This document shows positions 42,923-53,428 of a stretch of DNA of 64,000 nucleotides, piece after piece. Below the pieces are notes generated by a model. It was not told the DNA's origin, searched no databases, and worked only from the letters and a program-made list of their open reading frames with translations. The position numbers and the translations under genes are program-made. Each line of letters starts with the position of its first letter. Within the stretch, counting starts at the first letter, position 1. The DNA lies in contig JALWTX010000003.1 in NCBI GenBank assembly GCA_026993355.1, positions 1 to 64,000 of the forward strand, read 5' to 3'. The DNA comes from Flavobacteriales bacterium (GTDB taxonomy: Bacteria; Bacteroidota; Bacteroidia; Flavobacteriales; Flavobacteriaceae).

Positions 42923-43634
42923 ACGTTTTAGACGCCATATTTTTGAGTTGAACTGATGTAACAGACAATAAGCCGGCTGTTTCAGTTCTAAGCCTATTGG
43001 GAGACAAGCTTACCGGAATAACTCCTGCTGACCGTGCTTGTTCGATTTCGTCAATAGAAAAACCACCTTCCGGACCAATTAAAATCAACACATCTTTTCC
43101 CGGCTTTATTTGGGATATCAAGGGCCTTTCGGCCTGGCAATAGGCTATAAATTTGTCAGTTGCTTCAGACACACCTCTTATAAAATCAGCAAACGATGTC
43201 AATGCATTTAATTTAGGTTTATAAGCTTGTAAAGATTGTTTCATGGCCGACACCAAAATGCGCTCATAACGATCCTTATTTATTTTTTTCCGTTCGGAAT
43301 AGCGGCAAAGTAAAGGGGTAATTTCATCAATACCGATTTCAGTAGCTTTTTCTAAAAACCATTCAAAGCGATCGTTACTTTTTGTGGGTGCTATAGCCAC
43401 ATGCAGACGAAAATTACGTGGTGGTATGGGCGTATGTTTTATAATTTTAACCTCTGTTTTTTTGGGATCGACCTTGGTTATTTCTGCATCAAACCAATCG
43501 CCCTTACCATTTGCAATATGTAAAATGTCCCCTTTCTTTTTGCGTAAAGATTTTATAATGTGACGACTTTCTTCCTTATCAAAATCATACGTCGTTATCT
43601 TATTTGTCAAGTCAGGCGCATAAAATAAATTCAT
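42915..43634 (-). CDS. rsmE: 16S rRNA (uracil1498-N3)-methyltransferase
   Basis: 239 residues. A PUA-like N-terminal domain (1-70, with SRHIIKSLRKKKGDILHIANGKG) precedes the SPOUT domain: APTKSNDRFEWFLEKATEIGIDEITPLLCRYSERK (about 92-126), LILIGPEGGFSIDEIEQA (about 180-197) and SLSPNRLRTETAGLLSVTSVQL (about 208-230). It methylates U1498 of 16S rRNA in the assembled 30S subunit. It is followed upstream by the DUF2461 gene, 51 bases away. Confidence 0.96.
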   Translation of the reverse strand: MNLFYAPDLTNKITTYDFDKEESRHIIKSLRKKKGDILHIANGKGDWFDAEITKVDPKKTEVKIIKHTPIPPRNFRLHVAIAPTKSNDRFEWFLEKATEIGIDEITPLLCRYSERKKINKDRYERILVSAMKQSLQAYKPKLNALTSFADFIRGVSEATDKFIAYCQAERPLISQIKPGKDVLILIGPEGGFSIDEIEQARSAGVIPVSLSPNRLRTETAGLLSVTSVQLKNMASKTSK

Positions 43635-43685
43635 AAAATAATTATTTTCTTTTTACAAAGATACGTTTAAATTATGTATTAAAAA

Positions 43686-44372
43686 TTAAGCATGGGAAGT
43701 CATCAGCCAATTATTAAAGGATTCCATAGCCTTATAATGCGACACAATAAATTCTGCTAAATTGGCTGTTTGTAGTATTTTTTTTCTCGAATAAAAATTT
43801 ACGGCATAAAATTGTTTGTTCAAAATAAAAGGATATTTTTGAGCCGTTTGCTGCCAAGTTTTAACTGGCAGTCTTTTGTTGCGTTCACCTTGTATACCAT
43901 CCGGGAAAAAATTTATTAAGCTTTCGGCATTTGTTATCTGTTCAAACAAAACCGGATTTTCAGCAATTTTTTGTCTGATCCGGTATAAAGCATTTTTATC
44001 CGGTTTGTACAAACCTGCAGCTATAAAATTTTCTCCCGGCCCAAATTGAAAATACACTTCGGGCATAGTTGTATTTTTACGCCCATTTCTACTTACAACT
44101 GCACCCATCCAAAGTTTATAAGGTGTTTTATCAGGTGAAAAACGTATATCCCTATAAATACGAAAAGCAGCCTGATTAAAAGCAATATTTATTTCAGGAT
44201 CTATTTTTTGCATAAGAAAAATAACGGTTTCCGTTAAAGCTTTAAAAGGTAAAAAAACTTGTGTTTCAAAGTCATTTTTATGAGACTTGAACCAATTTCT
44301 TGTATTATTTGCCGCCAATTCTTCCAAAAAAGAATAGAAATTAGGTTGAATATACAGCTTGTTATTTCTCAT
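43686..44372 (-). CDS. DUF2461-family protein
   Basis: 228 residues, soluble. Family signatures are SFLEELAANNTRNWFKSHKNDFE (about 14-36), AFRIYRDIRFSPDKTPYKLWMGAVVSRNGRK (about 66-97) and YFQFGPGENFIAAGLYKPDKNALYRIRQKI (about 104-133). This DUF2461/TIGR02453 family is widespread and without assigned function. It is in the same direction as rsmE and possibly on the same transcript. A TAnnTTTG element is not obvious upstream. Confidence 0.85.
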   Translation of the reverse strand: MRNNKLYIQPNFYSFLEELAANNTRNWFKSHKNDFETQVFLPFKALTETVIFLMQKIDPEINIAFNQAAFRIYRDIRFSPDKTPYKLWMGAVVSRNGRKNTTMPEVYFQFGPGENFIAAGLYKPDKNALYRIRQKIAENPVLFEQITNAESLINFFPDGIQGERNKRLPVKTWQQTAQKYPFILNKQFYAVNFYSRKKILQTANLAEFIVSHYKAMESFNNWLMTSHA

Positions 44373-44524
44373 ATTAATAAATTATAAGACAATTTAGTGT
44401 TTTTTTTTCTTAAAAAAGAACAGATTATTGTAAAAAGTAGAAAATAAAAAAAATCAACTTAAAAAAACCTAAAGATTTATGTAATTAATGTAATTTTATA
44501 AGCTCAACTCACAAAAACTTAACT

Positions 44525-47500
44525 ATGATGAAAAATATCAAGTATTTTAAATCGCTGTTGCTGCTACTGTTGTTATTTGGTAGTATGAGCAGTTTTGCAC
44601 AAATTGCTGTCAGTGGTACAGTAAAAGATACCAAGGGAGAAGCCTTGCCCGGGGTAGAAATTATTATTGTTGGCACACAAAATGGGACCGTCACCGATTT
44701 TGATGGTAAATATACCCTTAAAGCCAACAAAGGAGACAAAATCAGAGCCAGTTACATTGGTATGTCACCGCAAACCAAAACAGTCAATGGACCAAAATTA
44801 GATTTTACTTTAAAGGATGATGCTTTAGGCTTGGATCAGGTTGTTGTAACGGCACAAAGTGGCACTGTGACTAAAAAACAATTAGGAAGTGTTATTCATA
44901 CCGTTAAAATGGAAAAACTCGGAACCCGGACTGTGGCCAATGCCGCCGAAGCATTACAAGGTGCTCTACCGGGAGCCCGTATTATGCGTAACTCAGGTTC
45001 TGTAGCGCCAAGTATTTCTATTCGACTTCGTGGCCCATCTACTGTTTTGGGTAGTTCGGACCCATTAATTATGGTCGATGGGATGATTATTAACAATGAT
45101 ACCCGTAGCGCCATAGGATCGGGCGGCAGTTCTGATCCATTGTCCGATATCGATTTAAATGACATTGAAAAAGTAGAGGTACTAAAAGGTCCCGCTGCTT
45201 CAGCCATGTATGGCTCAATGGCCAGCAATGGGATTATCCAAATCTTTACAAAACGGGGCAGAATCGGACAACCATCTGTTACCGTCACCTCCAGTACTAA
45301 TATTAATCAAATCCGGAAATATAAACCTTATAATAAGACCTTATTAAAATGGTCTGTCGACCAAAATACAGGTGATTTAATCACCACTCCTATTCCCAAA
45401 CGTTACGACTATCAAAGTTATGTTTTCCATAAAGCTTATGGCACTTATAACAGTGTAAAAATAACAGGTGGAAGCAAATGGACGCAATATAGTTTAAGCG
45501 GTTCGGTATTGAATAATGAAGGAATTATTAGAAATTCTGAATACAACCGAAAAAATGTCGATTTAAAAGTCAATCAAAAGATTGCCGATTGGATCAAAGT
45601 TAATTTGGGGGTTATTTATTCAAATAACAAAACAAAAGAAATCCCTTATGCCTATGCTTCCAGCTATAAATATGCACCGCTACAATCCTTATTATTTGCT
45701 GACAACAGTATTAACCCGGTCAATCCTGATGGCACTTATAATAGTTTAGGTTGGATGGGTAATCCATATGAAAGCATTGACAAGATAGATGCAACCCTTA
45801 AAATAGACCGCATTATCAATAATGTAACGGTTAATATGACCCCTATTCATAATTTACATGTAGATTATATTTTTGGATATGACCATACCGGTGCCAACAG
45901 CAAATTTAAAGTACCTTATGGTTTTGGTGCCGATGCTGACGGCGATTTGCGTTTTGCACAAAATAAATATGATATATTAAGCTCGCACATCAAAGCTAAT
46001 TATCATTATAATATTACAGATAATATCAATGCTTCTACCGGTGCAGGTTATCAATATTTATATAACAAAAAGCATTTCAACAATCAACACAATCCAACTT
46101 TATCTATTTTTGACAATTTAGATGTCATGAATGGCTCAAATACCATTGTAGCCTCCAGTGCCATTTATGAATATGCTATTTGGGGAACTTGGGTACAACA
46201 ACATTTCAATTTTTATGACAAATTCCATTTGACCTTAGGCGGTCGCTGGGACAAAGCCTCTACATTTGGTGACAATGTACAAACATTCTATCCTAAAGTA
46301 AGTGGTTCTTTGGTATTATCGGACTTTGACTTTTGGAAAAATAGCGTCGGAAAATATATTAATTCATTTAAATTAAGAGGCGCTTGGGGTGAAGCCGGCA
46401 ATATGACTGCACTGACAAGCCCTTCTAATATTAATGTAAAATATGGTTCATTGTATGGTTCAGATTCTTATTTAGGAGAAACCATTTACTTACCAAATAC
46501 CAAAGATGGCAATGAACATATTAAACCGGAGGTAACACGTGAACAAGAATTTGGTTTTGATGCCTCATTTTTAGACGGAAAAGTCGGGATGGAATTCACC
46601 ATTTACCATCAAGATGTTAAAGACTTATTACTTAATACTGTAATGGCCCCGTCATCCGGTTTCTCTTCTCGTGTAGACAATGTCGGAAGTTTAACCAATG
46701 ATGGTTTAGAATTGAGCCTAAAAGCTTTATTACTGAAAAACAAAAATTTCAGATGGGATGCCGATGTTAATTATTCTACCAACAAAAACAAAGTTTCCAA
46801 TATTACCGGTGGCTACAAAACCTTAGGCGGTTATGGCACTTCCATTGCAGCAAACGGCTATCCTTTAGGTGTTTTTTATGGTTATTTTTATGCCACAGAT
46901 GCCAATGGCAATTGGGTGTTAGATGCCAATGGTAACCCGCAAAGAGCACGGGGAATTCAAATAGATAAAGACGGCGACGGCTTTCCCGAAAGCTACCAAC
47001 AACAATTTGACAGTAATGGACAACCCACCGGCACCAAATTGAAAAAAGTGATAGGCGATCCCAATCCTGATTACATATTGTCTTTTAACAATACTTTTAA
47101 ATATAAAAATTTCGGTTTATATGTCTCAGTAGAAGCCATTCAAGGTTTTGACATCTTCAGTTGGGACAAACGAATGGGACAATCTAAGTCCACTTCTACC
47201 GGCGCTATATTTACCGGTTGGGATTTTGCCGGACAAGAACTTGCCACCGGAAAACATGGCTGGTACGGAAGCCGGTTTTATATTTATGAATCACATATTG
47301 AAGACGGCTCATTTGTAAAATTAAGAAATGTATCCTTAAGCTACGACTGGAAAGCTCCGCTAAAAGGCATAAAATCTATTCAATTTAATCTTAGTGGTTC
47401 TAATCTAATATCGTGGGATCATTATTGGGGATATGATCCTGAAGTTAACTCGTGGGGAAAATCAAACGGGGCACGTTCACAAGATTATGCCAATATTCCT

Positions 47501-47542
47501 ATCCCGAAAGTCTATACATTTGGCGTCAAATTAAAATTTTAA
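44525..47542 (+). CDS. SusC/RagA-family TonB-linked outer-membrane transporter
   Basis: 1005 residues with a signal peptide (to SSFAQ). A CarboxypepD_reg-like domain (about 28-105: VSGTVKDTKGEALPGVEIIIVGTQNGTVTDFDGKYTL), TonB box (LDQVVVTAQ, about 112-120), a plug domain (about 125-240, with IRLRGPSTVLGSSDPLIMVDG) and a long barrel ending VYTFGVKLKF follow in order. With the next gene it forms a SusCD complex that captures and imports an oligomeric nutrient. No glycoside hydrolase, peptidase or dedicated regulator is adjacent, so the substrate (glycan, peptide or other) cannot be read. A calcium-site-like DKDGDGFPESY occurs at about 815. Confidence 0.95.
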   Translation: MMKNIKYFKSLLLLLLLFGSMSSFAQIAVSGTVKDTKGEALPGVEIIIVGTQNGTVTDFDGKYTLKANKGDKIRASYIGMSPQTKTVNGPKLDFTLKDDALGLDQVVVTAQSGTVTKKQLGSVIHTVKMEKLGTRTVANAAEALQGALPGARIMRNSGSVAPSISIRLRGPSTVLGSSDPLIMVDGMIINNDTRSAIGSGGSSDPLSDIDLNDIEKVEVLKGPAASAMYGSMASNGIIQIFTKRGRIGQPSVTVTSSTNINQIRKYKPYNKTLLKWSVDQNTGDLITTPIPKRYDYQSYVFHKAYGTYNSVKITGGSKWTQYSLSGSVLNNEGIIRNSEYNRKNVDLKVNQKIADWIKVNLGVIYSNNKTKEIPYAYASSYKYAPLQSLLFADNSINPVNPDGTYNSLGWMGNPYESIDKIDATLKIDRIINNVTVNMTPIHNLHVDYIFGYDHTGANSKFKVPYGFGADADGDLRFAQNKYDILSSHIKANYHYNITDNINASTGAGYQYLYNKKHFNNQHNPTLSIFDNLDVMNGSNTIVASSAIYEYAIWGTWVQQHFNFYDKFHLTLGGRWDKASTFGDNVQTFYPKVSGSLVLSDFDFWKNSVGKYINSFKLRGAWGEAGNMTALTSPSNINVKYGSLYGSDSYLGETIYLPNTKDGNEHIKPEVTREQEFGFDASFLDGKVGMEFTIYHQDVKDLLLNTVMAPSSGFSSRVDNVGSLTNDGLELSLKALLLKNKNFRWDADVNYSTNKNKVSNITGGYKTLGGYGTSIAANGYPLGVFYGYFYATDANGNWVLDANGNPQRARGIQIDKDGDGFPESYQQQFDSNGQPTGTKLKKVIGDPNPDYILSFNNTFKYKNFGLYVSVEAIQGFDIFSWDKRMGQSKSTSTGAIFTGWDFAGQELATGKHGWYGSRFYIYESHIEDGSFVKLRNVSLSYDWKAPLKGIKSIQFNLSGSNLISWDHYWGYDPEVNSWGKSNGARSQDYANIPIPKVYTFGVKLKF

Positions 47543-47545
47543 AAC

Positions 47546-48913
47546 ATGAAGAAAATGAAAAAAATAAGTATTCTACTCCTTTTAATTCTTTCACTTAGCG
47601 CTTGCCAGAAAGAATTTATAGATAAAAATGAAGTTATTGAAGATGCTGTTTACCATACACCCGAAGCTTATCCGGGTATTGTATTGGGTATGACCAAAAT
47701 TTTTACCACCAAAGCCTTAAAAGATATCGTCAAAGGTCCCGGCCTAACAGCCAAAGAATTTGGTAGAGCTAACACCTATGTCACTACTATTCAATTAGCC
47801 AATGGTGGAAAAGATATTACCGATGATAATTCAGCCGTAAAAGGTATTTGGACAGAATTGCATCGTAGCCGCGGAATAGCCGAAAAAATAATTGCCAATA
47901 TTGATCAAGTTAATTTTGTCAATCCAGATGAAGCAGTGGCTTACAAAGCTTATGCACAATTTTTTAAAGCAATGACCATTGGTTATTTGGCCAATTATTG
48001 GCAAGAAGTTACCATTAACAATGACCCGGACAATAAAGCACAATTTGTAGATAGATTAGATGGCTACCAAACTGCGATTAATTATTTAAATAATGCACAA
48101 CAAGCTTTTGACAATAATGCCAATGCTGCTAATATTATAAACAATTTAGTTTCTTTTAATTTTTCAATTGTCAATGTTATTCATGCTTTCAAAGCACGAT
48201 ATTATATAGAATTAGGTGATTATCAAAATGCTTATGACGAAGCAAATGCTATTGATTTGACAGCCAAATCTGTATGGTCATATGACGGTGGTGCTATAAA
48301 AAACCCTGTATATGCCCAATTATTAGATCCTGGCGCTTCGCTTAATTATAAACCATTGGACAAACTGGGCTTAATCACCGCGCATACACCGGATGCCGGT
48401 GATGGACGTATCAGTTTTTATTTAGATAACACTGTCCTTATGCAAGATTTGGATTGTGGATTTGATTTATACGACCCCAAAGGATTTTGGCACAGTGCCA
48501 ATGCCGACATTCCTGTCTATCTGCCCGGAGAAATGCTCTTGATAAAAGCAGAAGCTAAAGCCCGGATGGGTGGGGCTGCTAATTTAACAGAAGCCGTCAA
48601 TCTCATTGACCAAGTCCGTACCAAAACGCCTGCCAATGATATTTTTGGTGTGGGCGCCTCTTTAGGTCCATGGAGTGGCAATGCCAACGATGCAAGTGCT
48701 GTTTTAGATGAAGTATATCGCAATTATGCTGCAGAACTATATTTAGAGGGGCTTCGTTTTCCCATTCATAGACGATTTTTCCCTGACTATTTAAATGGGA
48801 TAGACTGGAATAATGTAAACCGTTGTCAGTTAGAACGCGTCAATAACTTTTATCCTTATCCGGATAGTGAAAGAGCCAACAATCCGAATTGCCCACCAAA
48901 TCCGGCATACTAA
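47546..48913 (+). CDS. SusD/RagB-family outer-membrane lipoprotein
   Basis: 455 residues with a lipoprotein signal (LSLSAC, Cys about 17). TPR-like helices hold WTELHRSRGIAEKIIANIDQ (about 94-113), AYAQFFKAMTIGYLANYWQEV (about 134-154) and PGEMLLIKAEAKARMGGAANLTEAVNLIDQVR (about 327-358). The C-terminal end has FPIHRRFFPDY and YPYPDSERANNPNCP, as in SusD proteins. It forms the lid of the SusC transporter encoded three bases upstream. It is shorter than glycan-binding SusD proteins (about 500-550), which is seen in peptide or small-substrate types. Confidence 0.93.
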   Translation: MKKMKKISILLLLILSLSACQKEFIDKNEVIEDAVYHTPEAYPGIVLGMTKIFTTKALKDIVKGPGLTAKEFGRANTYVTTIQLANGGKDITDDNSAVKGIWTELHRSRGIAEKIIANIDQVNFVNPDEAVAYKAYAQFFKAMTIGYLANYWQEVTINNDPDNKAQFVDRLDGYQTAINYLNNAQQAFDNNANAANIINNLVSFNFSIVNVIHAFKARYYIELGDYQNAYDEANAIDLTAKSVWSYDGGAIKNPVYAQLLDPGASLNYKPLDKLGLITAHTPDAGDGRISFYLDNTVLMQDLDCGFDLYDPKGFWHSANADIPVYLPGEMLLIKAEAKARMGGAANLTEAVNLIDQVRTKTPANDIFGVGASLGPWSGNANDASAVLDEVYRNYAAELYLEGLRFPIHRRFFPDYLNGIDWNNVNRCQLERVNNFYPYPDSERANNPNCPPNPAY

Positions 48914-48930
48914 ACAATTATAAAACAAAC

Positions 48931-48960
48931 AATTAGGGCTTCATTAAGGAGCCCTAATTT
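48931..48960 (+). terminator. Terminator of the susCD operon
   Basis: Perfect 10-base stem AATTAGGGCT (48931-48940) and AGCCCTAATT (48950-48959), then TTTAT. Confidence 0.8.
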
Positions 48961-48990
48961 ATATCTTAACTAAATTTTTACATGATAAAA

Positions 48991-49021
48991 TTGTGACATA
49001 TAACAAAGATGGTTACATTTG
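48991..49021 (+). promoter_or_regulatory. pfkA promoter
   Basis: TTG (48991-48993), 20 bases, TACATTTG (49014-49021): a near-ideal Bacteroidetes promoter with a leader of about 65 bases before the pfkA start. Confidence 0.75.
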
Positions 49022-49095
49022 CAAGCAATTATTGCATTCTACTTGTATAAGCATTAATTATAATTATAGCCGGTTTTAATCAAAACTTACAAAAA

Positions 49096-50082
49096 ATGAG
49101 TAAACAAATTCAAAATATAGCTGTTATGACATCCGGAGGCGATGCCCCTGGAATGAATGCAGCCATTAGAGCTGTTGTTCGCACAGCGGTTTTTTACAAA
49201 TTAGATCCATTTGGTATTTATAGAGGCTATCAAGGTTTAATAGAAGGCGACATTGAACGCTTTTCTGCCCGTAAAGTCAGCAATATCATCAACCGTGGTG
49301 GCACCATTCTAAAAACAGCACGCTCCGATGAGTTTCGGACGGTTGAAGGTAGAAAAAAAGCCTATGAACAATTGGTTAAACACAATATTGACGCCTTGAT
49401 AGTTATTGGTGGAGATGGTTCATTTACCGGTGCTGAAATTTTTTCGGAAGAGTTTGATTTTCCTGTGATTGGTATTCCCGGAACCATTGATAATGATATT
49501 TTTGGGACTGATTTTACCATTGGTTTTGACACTGCCAGCAATACCGCCACCGATGCCATTGACAAAATAAGAGATACCGCCAGTTCGCACAATCGCTTAT
49601 TTTTCATAGAAGTTATGGGACGCAATGCCGGATTTTTAGCATTATACAGTGGTATTGCAGGCGGTGCAGAAGAAATATTAATTCCGGAAGAAAATATAGG
49701 CATCGATAAACTGGTAGAATCTTTAAGACGAAGTAAACGTGCCGGCAAAACCAGTAGTATCGTAGTTGTTGCAGAGGGAGATACTACCGGAAAAAATGTG
49801 TTTGAACTGGCCAAATATGTCGATGAAAATTTAAAAGAATACGAATCGCGCGTGGTCATTGTTGGTCATATCCAACGAGGTGGTTGTCCCACAACTTTTG
49901 ATCGTGTTTTGGCCAGCAGATTAGGGGTAAAAGCTGTTGAAGCTATTTTGGATGGTAAAAATAGAATTATGGTCGGTTTTAAAAATAACAAAGTAGAATA
50001 TACCAGTTTGAAAGAAGCCATTAGCTTACACCGCACCATCAACAAAGAATTATTAGAAATTAGTGACATTTTAACTACTTAA
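49096..50082 (+). CDS. pfkA: 6-phosphofructokinase
   Basis: 328 residues, ATP-dependent type. Motifs are MTSGGDAPGMNAAIRAVVR (about 11-29), GYQGLIEGD (about 45), IGGDGSFTGA (about 103-112), GIPGTIDNDIFGTDFTIGFDTA (about 125-146, with catalytic Asp), FIEVMGRNAG (about 169-178) and HIQRGGCPTTFDR (about 254-266). It makes fructose 1,6-bisphosphate, the committed glycolytic step. It is followed 24 bases later by gap, so two glycolytic enzymes share a transcript. Confidence 0.97.
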   Translation: MSKQIQNIAVMTSGGDAPGMNAAIRAVVRTAVFYKLDPFGIYRGYQGLIEGDIERFSARKVSNIINRGGTILKTARSDEFRTVEGRKKAYEQLVKHNIDALIVIGGDGSFTGAEIFSEEFDFPVIGIPGTIDNDIFGTDFTIGFDTASNTATDAIDKIRDTASSHNRLFFIEVMGRNAGFLALYSGIAGGAEEILIPEENIGIDKLVESLRRSKRAGKTSSIVVVAEGDTTGKNVFELAKYVDENLKEYESRVVIVGHIQRGGCPTTFDRVLASRLGVKAVEAILDGKNRIMVGFKNNKVEYTSLKEAISLHRTINKELLEISDILTT

Positions 50083-51105
<1,023 letters not shown>

Positions 51106-51127
51106 TTCATTAATTTAATTATTTTAA

Positions 51128-51154
51128 CAAAGCCGGCAGATTTTGCCGGCTTTG
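51128..51154 (+). terminator. Terminator after gap
   Basis: Perfect 11-base stem CAAAGCCGGCA (51128-51138) and TGCCGGCTTTG (51144-51154), between gap and convergent pta. The T-run is weak, so bidirectional action is possible. Confidence 0.75.
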
Positions 51155-51172
51155 TGTGTATATTTCCAAAAT

Positions 51173-53305
51173 TTATTTTTTATTAGCATTCTGCTCTATA
51201 TCTTTTTTATTTTCATCATTTTGTGCTTGAATAGCTGTCAATAGGATGGTATTATACACATCATCGACAGTACAACCACGGCTTAAATCATTAACCGGTT
51301 TATTCAGTCCTTGTAACATAGGACCAATAGCCAAAGCACCTGTTTCCCGTTGAACTGCTTTGTAGGTATTATTTCCGGTATTTAAATCCGGAAAAATTAA
51401 AACGCTTGCCTGTCCGGCTACCGGCGAATCAGGCATTTTCTTTTTGCCAACCTCCGGATCAACAGCCGCATCATATTGTATGGGGCCCTCCACTAAAATA
51501 TCCGGTCGTTTTTCTTTTACAATTTCAGTTGCCTTACGCACTTTTTCGACATCTTCTCCTTTGCCGGAACTACCTGAAGAATAGGATAACATGGCAACTT
51601 TCGGTTTAATACCGAATTTCTTAGCCGAATCTGCTGAAGCAATTGCAATTTCTGCCAATTCTTCCGAATTGGGATTAGGATTAATGGCACAATCGGCAAA
51701 AGCCGAAACACGATCCGGCAAACACATAAAAAATACTGAGGAAACTAATTTGGCATCCGGTTTTGTTTTAATCAATTGCAATGCCGGTCTTATGGTGTGT
51801 TGGGTTGTATGTACGGCGCCAGAAACCATTCCGTCAGCATCGCCGGTTAAAACCATCATCGTCCCGAAGTAAGAGGGATCTTTAACCAAATCGTAAGCTG
51901 TTGTTTCGGTAATTCCCTTATGTTTTCTTAATTCGTAAAGTTTTTTGGCATATTCATCTAATTTTGGCGAAGTTTCGGGATCAACTATGTCTATTTTATT
52001 ACAATTTAAGTTAATGCCTTTGTTTTTTACAATTTGACAAATTTGGTCTCGTTTTCCCAACAAAATAATATCGACCAGGCCCGATTCTTGTAATCTGGCA
52101 GCAGCTTTTAAAATTCTTTCATCTGTTCCTTCGGGTAAAACAATTCGTTTGCGTTCTCGACCGGCCCATTCTTCCAGATTGTATAAAAACATGGAAGGGG
52201 TCATTTTTTCATTTTCATATTGAATTAATTTATCTAAAATTTTCTTTACATCCACATATTTTTTAAACAAACTGATGGAACGCATAATTTTGCGTTTGTC
52301 ATAAGGATTTATACGGGGTTTTAAATCTGATATTTTTGAAGTAACTTCATAGGTATTAGGACGGACTACAATAATAGGCAAACTGGTATTGATACCATCA
52401 ATGAGTTTTAAAATAGGCTTTTCGGGTGTTATGCCACCGGTTAGCACCAGACCCGAAATATCCGGATAAGCATCACTTTTATCGGCTTGAATTGCGCCTA
52501 AAATCAGATCGGCTCTATCGCCCGGTGTAATAACAACTGATTTGTCTTTTAACCGGGACAGATAATGTCGCAACTGCATGGCCCCTACTTCATAATGTTT
52601 TACCGGTTTTTCCAAATGATTTTCGCCATATAAAACTTTTCCGTTAAAATAGTTTAAAATATCGCGCATACTCGGTTTTAACAGATTTTCATCTCTTGGA
52701 ATTGCCGCTACGTAAGTATCTTTGTCAACTAATTTTTGCAGACGGCTCACTACTTTTTTAAGGTTCTTTGGTTTAATTTTATTAGCAATAATGGCCGGCA
52801 CCTCTACTTTTTCTTCCTTAAAACTATCGTAGGCCAGTTTAACATTGCTGATATATTCTTCAAAACCTTTTGAAACGCCACTGGATACTAATATGGTGGG
52901 AATGGATAAATTTGCAGCCAAACGAACATTAAGCTCAAATTCAATCATGGCACCTTCACCGGAAAAATCACTTCCTTCAATCAATATAAAATCAAATTTC
53001 TTTTCCAGTTTTTTATACTTTCTTATAATCTTTTCTATAATTTTTTTCTCCTGACCTTCATTCAAAAGTTTGACCATTTCACTTCTTGTAAAAGCATAAG
53101 CATCATTATACTTCATATCAAGTTTAAAAAAGTTGAGCATCGTTAGGATATGATTATCCTTTTGTCCTTCCGGATAATCATTAATAACCGGTCTGAAATA
53201 ACCGACCTTGCTTTTTCGCACAAGTAATTCATTCATTAAACCTATGCTTATTAACGATTTACCACTAAATGGTTCTATAGTAGCAATATAAACAGCTTTG
53301 TTCAT
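51173..53305 (-). CDS. pta: Phosphate acetyltransferase (long, three-domain form)
   Basis: 710 residues from the ATG at 53305; an upstream TTG start adds only eight unusual residues. Domains in order: N-terminal P-loop-like regulatory domain (about 1-220; IATIEPFSGKSLISIGLMNELL), DRTGG domain (about 225-335), and catalytic PTA_PTB domain (about 380-710; RKRIVLPEGTDERILKAAARLQ, GMVSGAVHTTQHTIRPALQLIK, ALAIGPMLQGLNKPVNDLSRGCTVDDVYNTILLTAIQ). It interconverts acetyl-CoA and acetyl phosphate. The partner ackA is usually adjacent but is not seen on either side. Confidence 0.95.
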   Translation of the reverse strand: MNKAVYIATIEPFSGKSLISIGLMNELLVRKSKVGYFRPVINDYPEGQKDNHILTMLNFFKLDMKYNDAYAFTRSEMVKLLNEGQEKKIIEKIIRKYKKLEKKFDFILIEGSDFSGEGAMIEFELNVRLAANLSIPTILVSSGVSKGFEEYISNVKLAYDSFKEEKVEVPAIIANKIKPKNLKKVVSRLQKLVDKDTYVAAIPRDENLLKPSMRDILNYFNGKVLYGENHLEKPVKHYEVGAMQLRHYLSRLKDKSVVITPGDRADLILGAIQADKSDAYPDISGLVLTGGITPEKPILKLIDGINTSLPIIVVRPNTYEVTSKISDLKPRINPYDKRKIMRSISLFKKYVDVKKILDKLIQYENEKMTPSMFLYNLEEWAGRERKRIVLPEGTDERILKAAARLQESGLVDIILLGKRDQICQIVKNKGINLNCNKIDIVDPETSPKLDEYAKKLYELRKHKGITETTAYDLVKDPSYFGTMMVLTGDADGMVSGAVHTTQHTIRPALQLIKTKPDAKLVSSVFFMCLPDRVSAFADCAINPNPNSEELAEIAIASADSAKKFGIKPKVAMLSYSSGSSGKGEDVEKVRKATEIVKEKRPDILVEGPIQYDAAVDPEVGKKKMPDSPVAGQASVLIFPDLNTGNNTYKAVQRETGALAIGPMLQGLNKPVNDLSRGCTVDDVYNTILLTAIQAQNDENKKDIEQNANKK

Positions 53306-53380
53306 TTTTATTGTTTTTGTTTGCCACAAAGTTACTGATAAAAGACGCTAAAAAAATGATTATTTATATATTTTGCATAA

Positions 53381-53404
53381 AAAACACCGGAAAACCGGTG
53401 TTTT
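53381..53404 (-). terminator. Terminator of the FKBP-like lipoprotein gene
   Basis: AAAACACCGG (53381-53390), loop AAAA, CCGGTGTTTT (53395-53404), followed on the minus strand by a T-run, between the lipoprotein gene and pta. Confidence 0.85.
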
Positions 53405-53428
53405 ACAAAATCTTTATATTGGAAGTTT

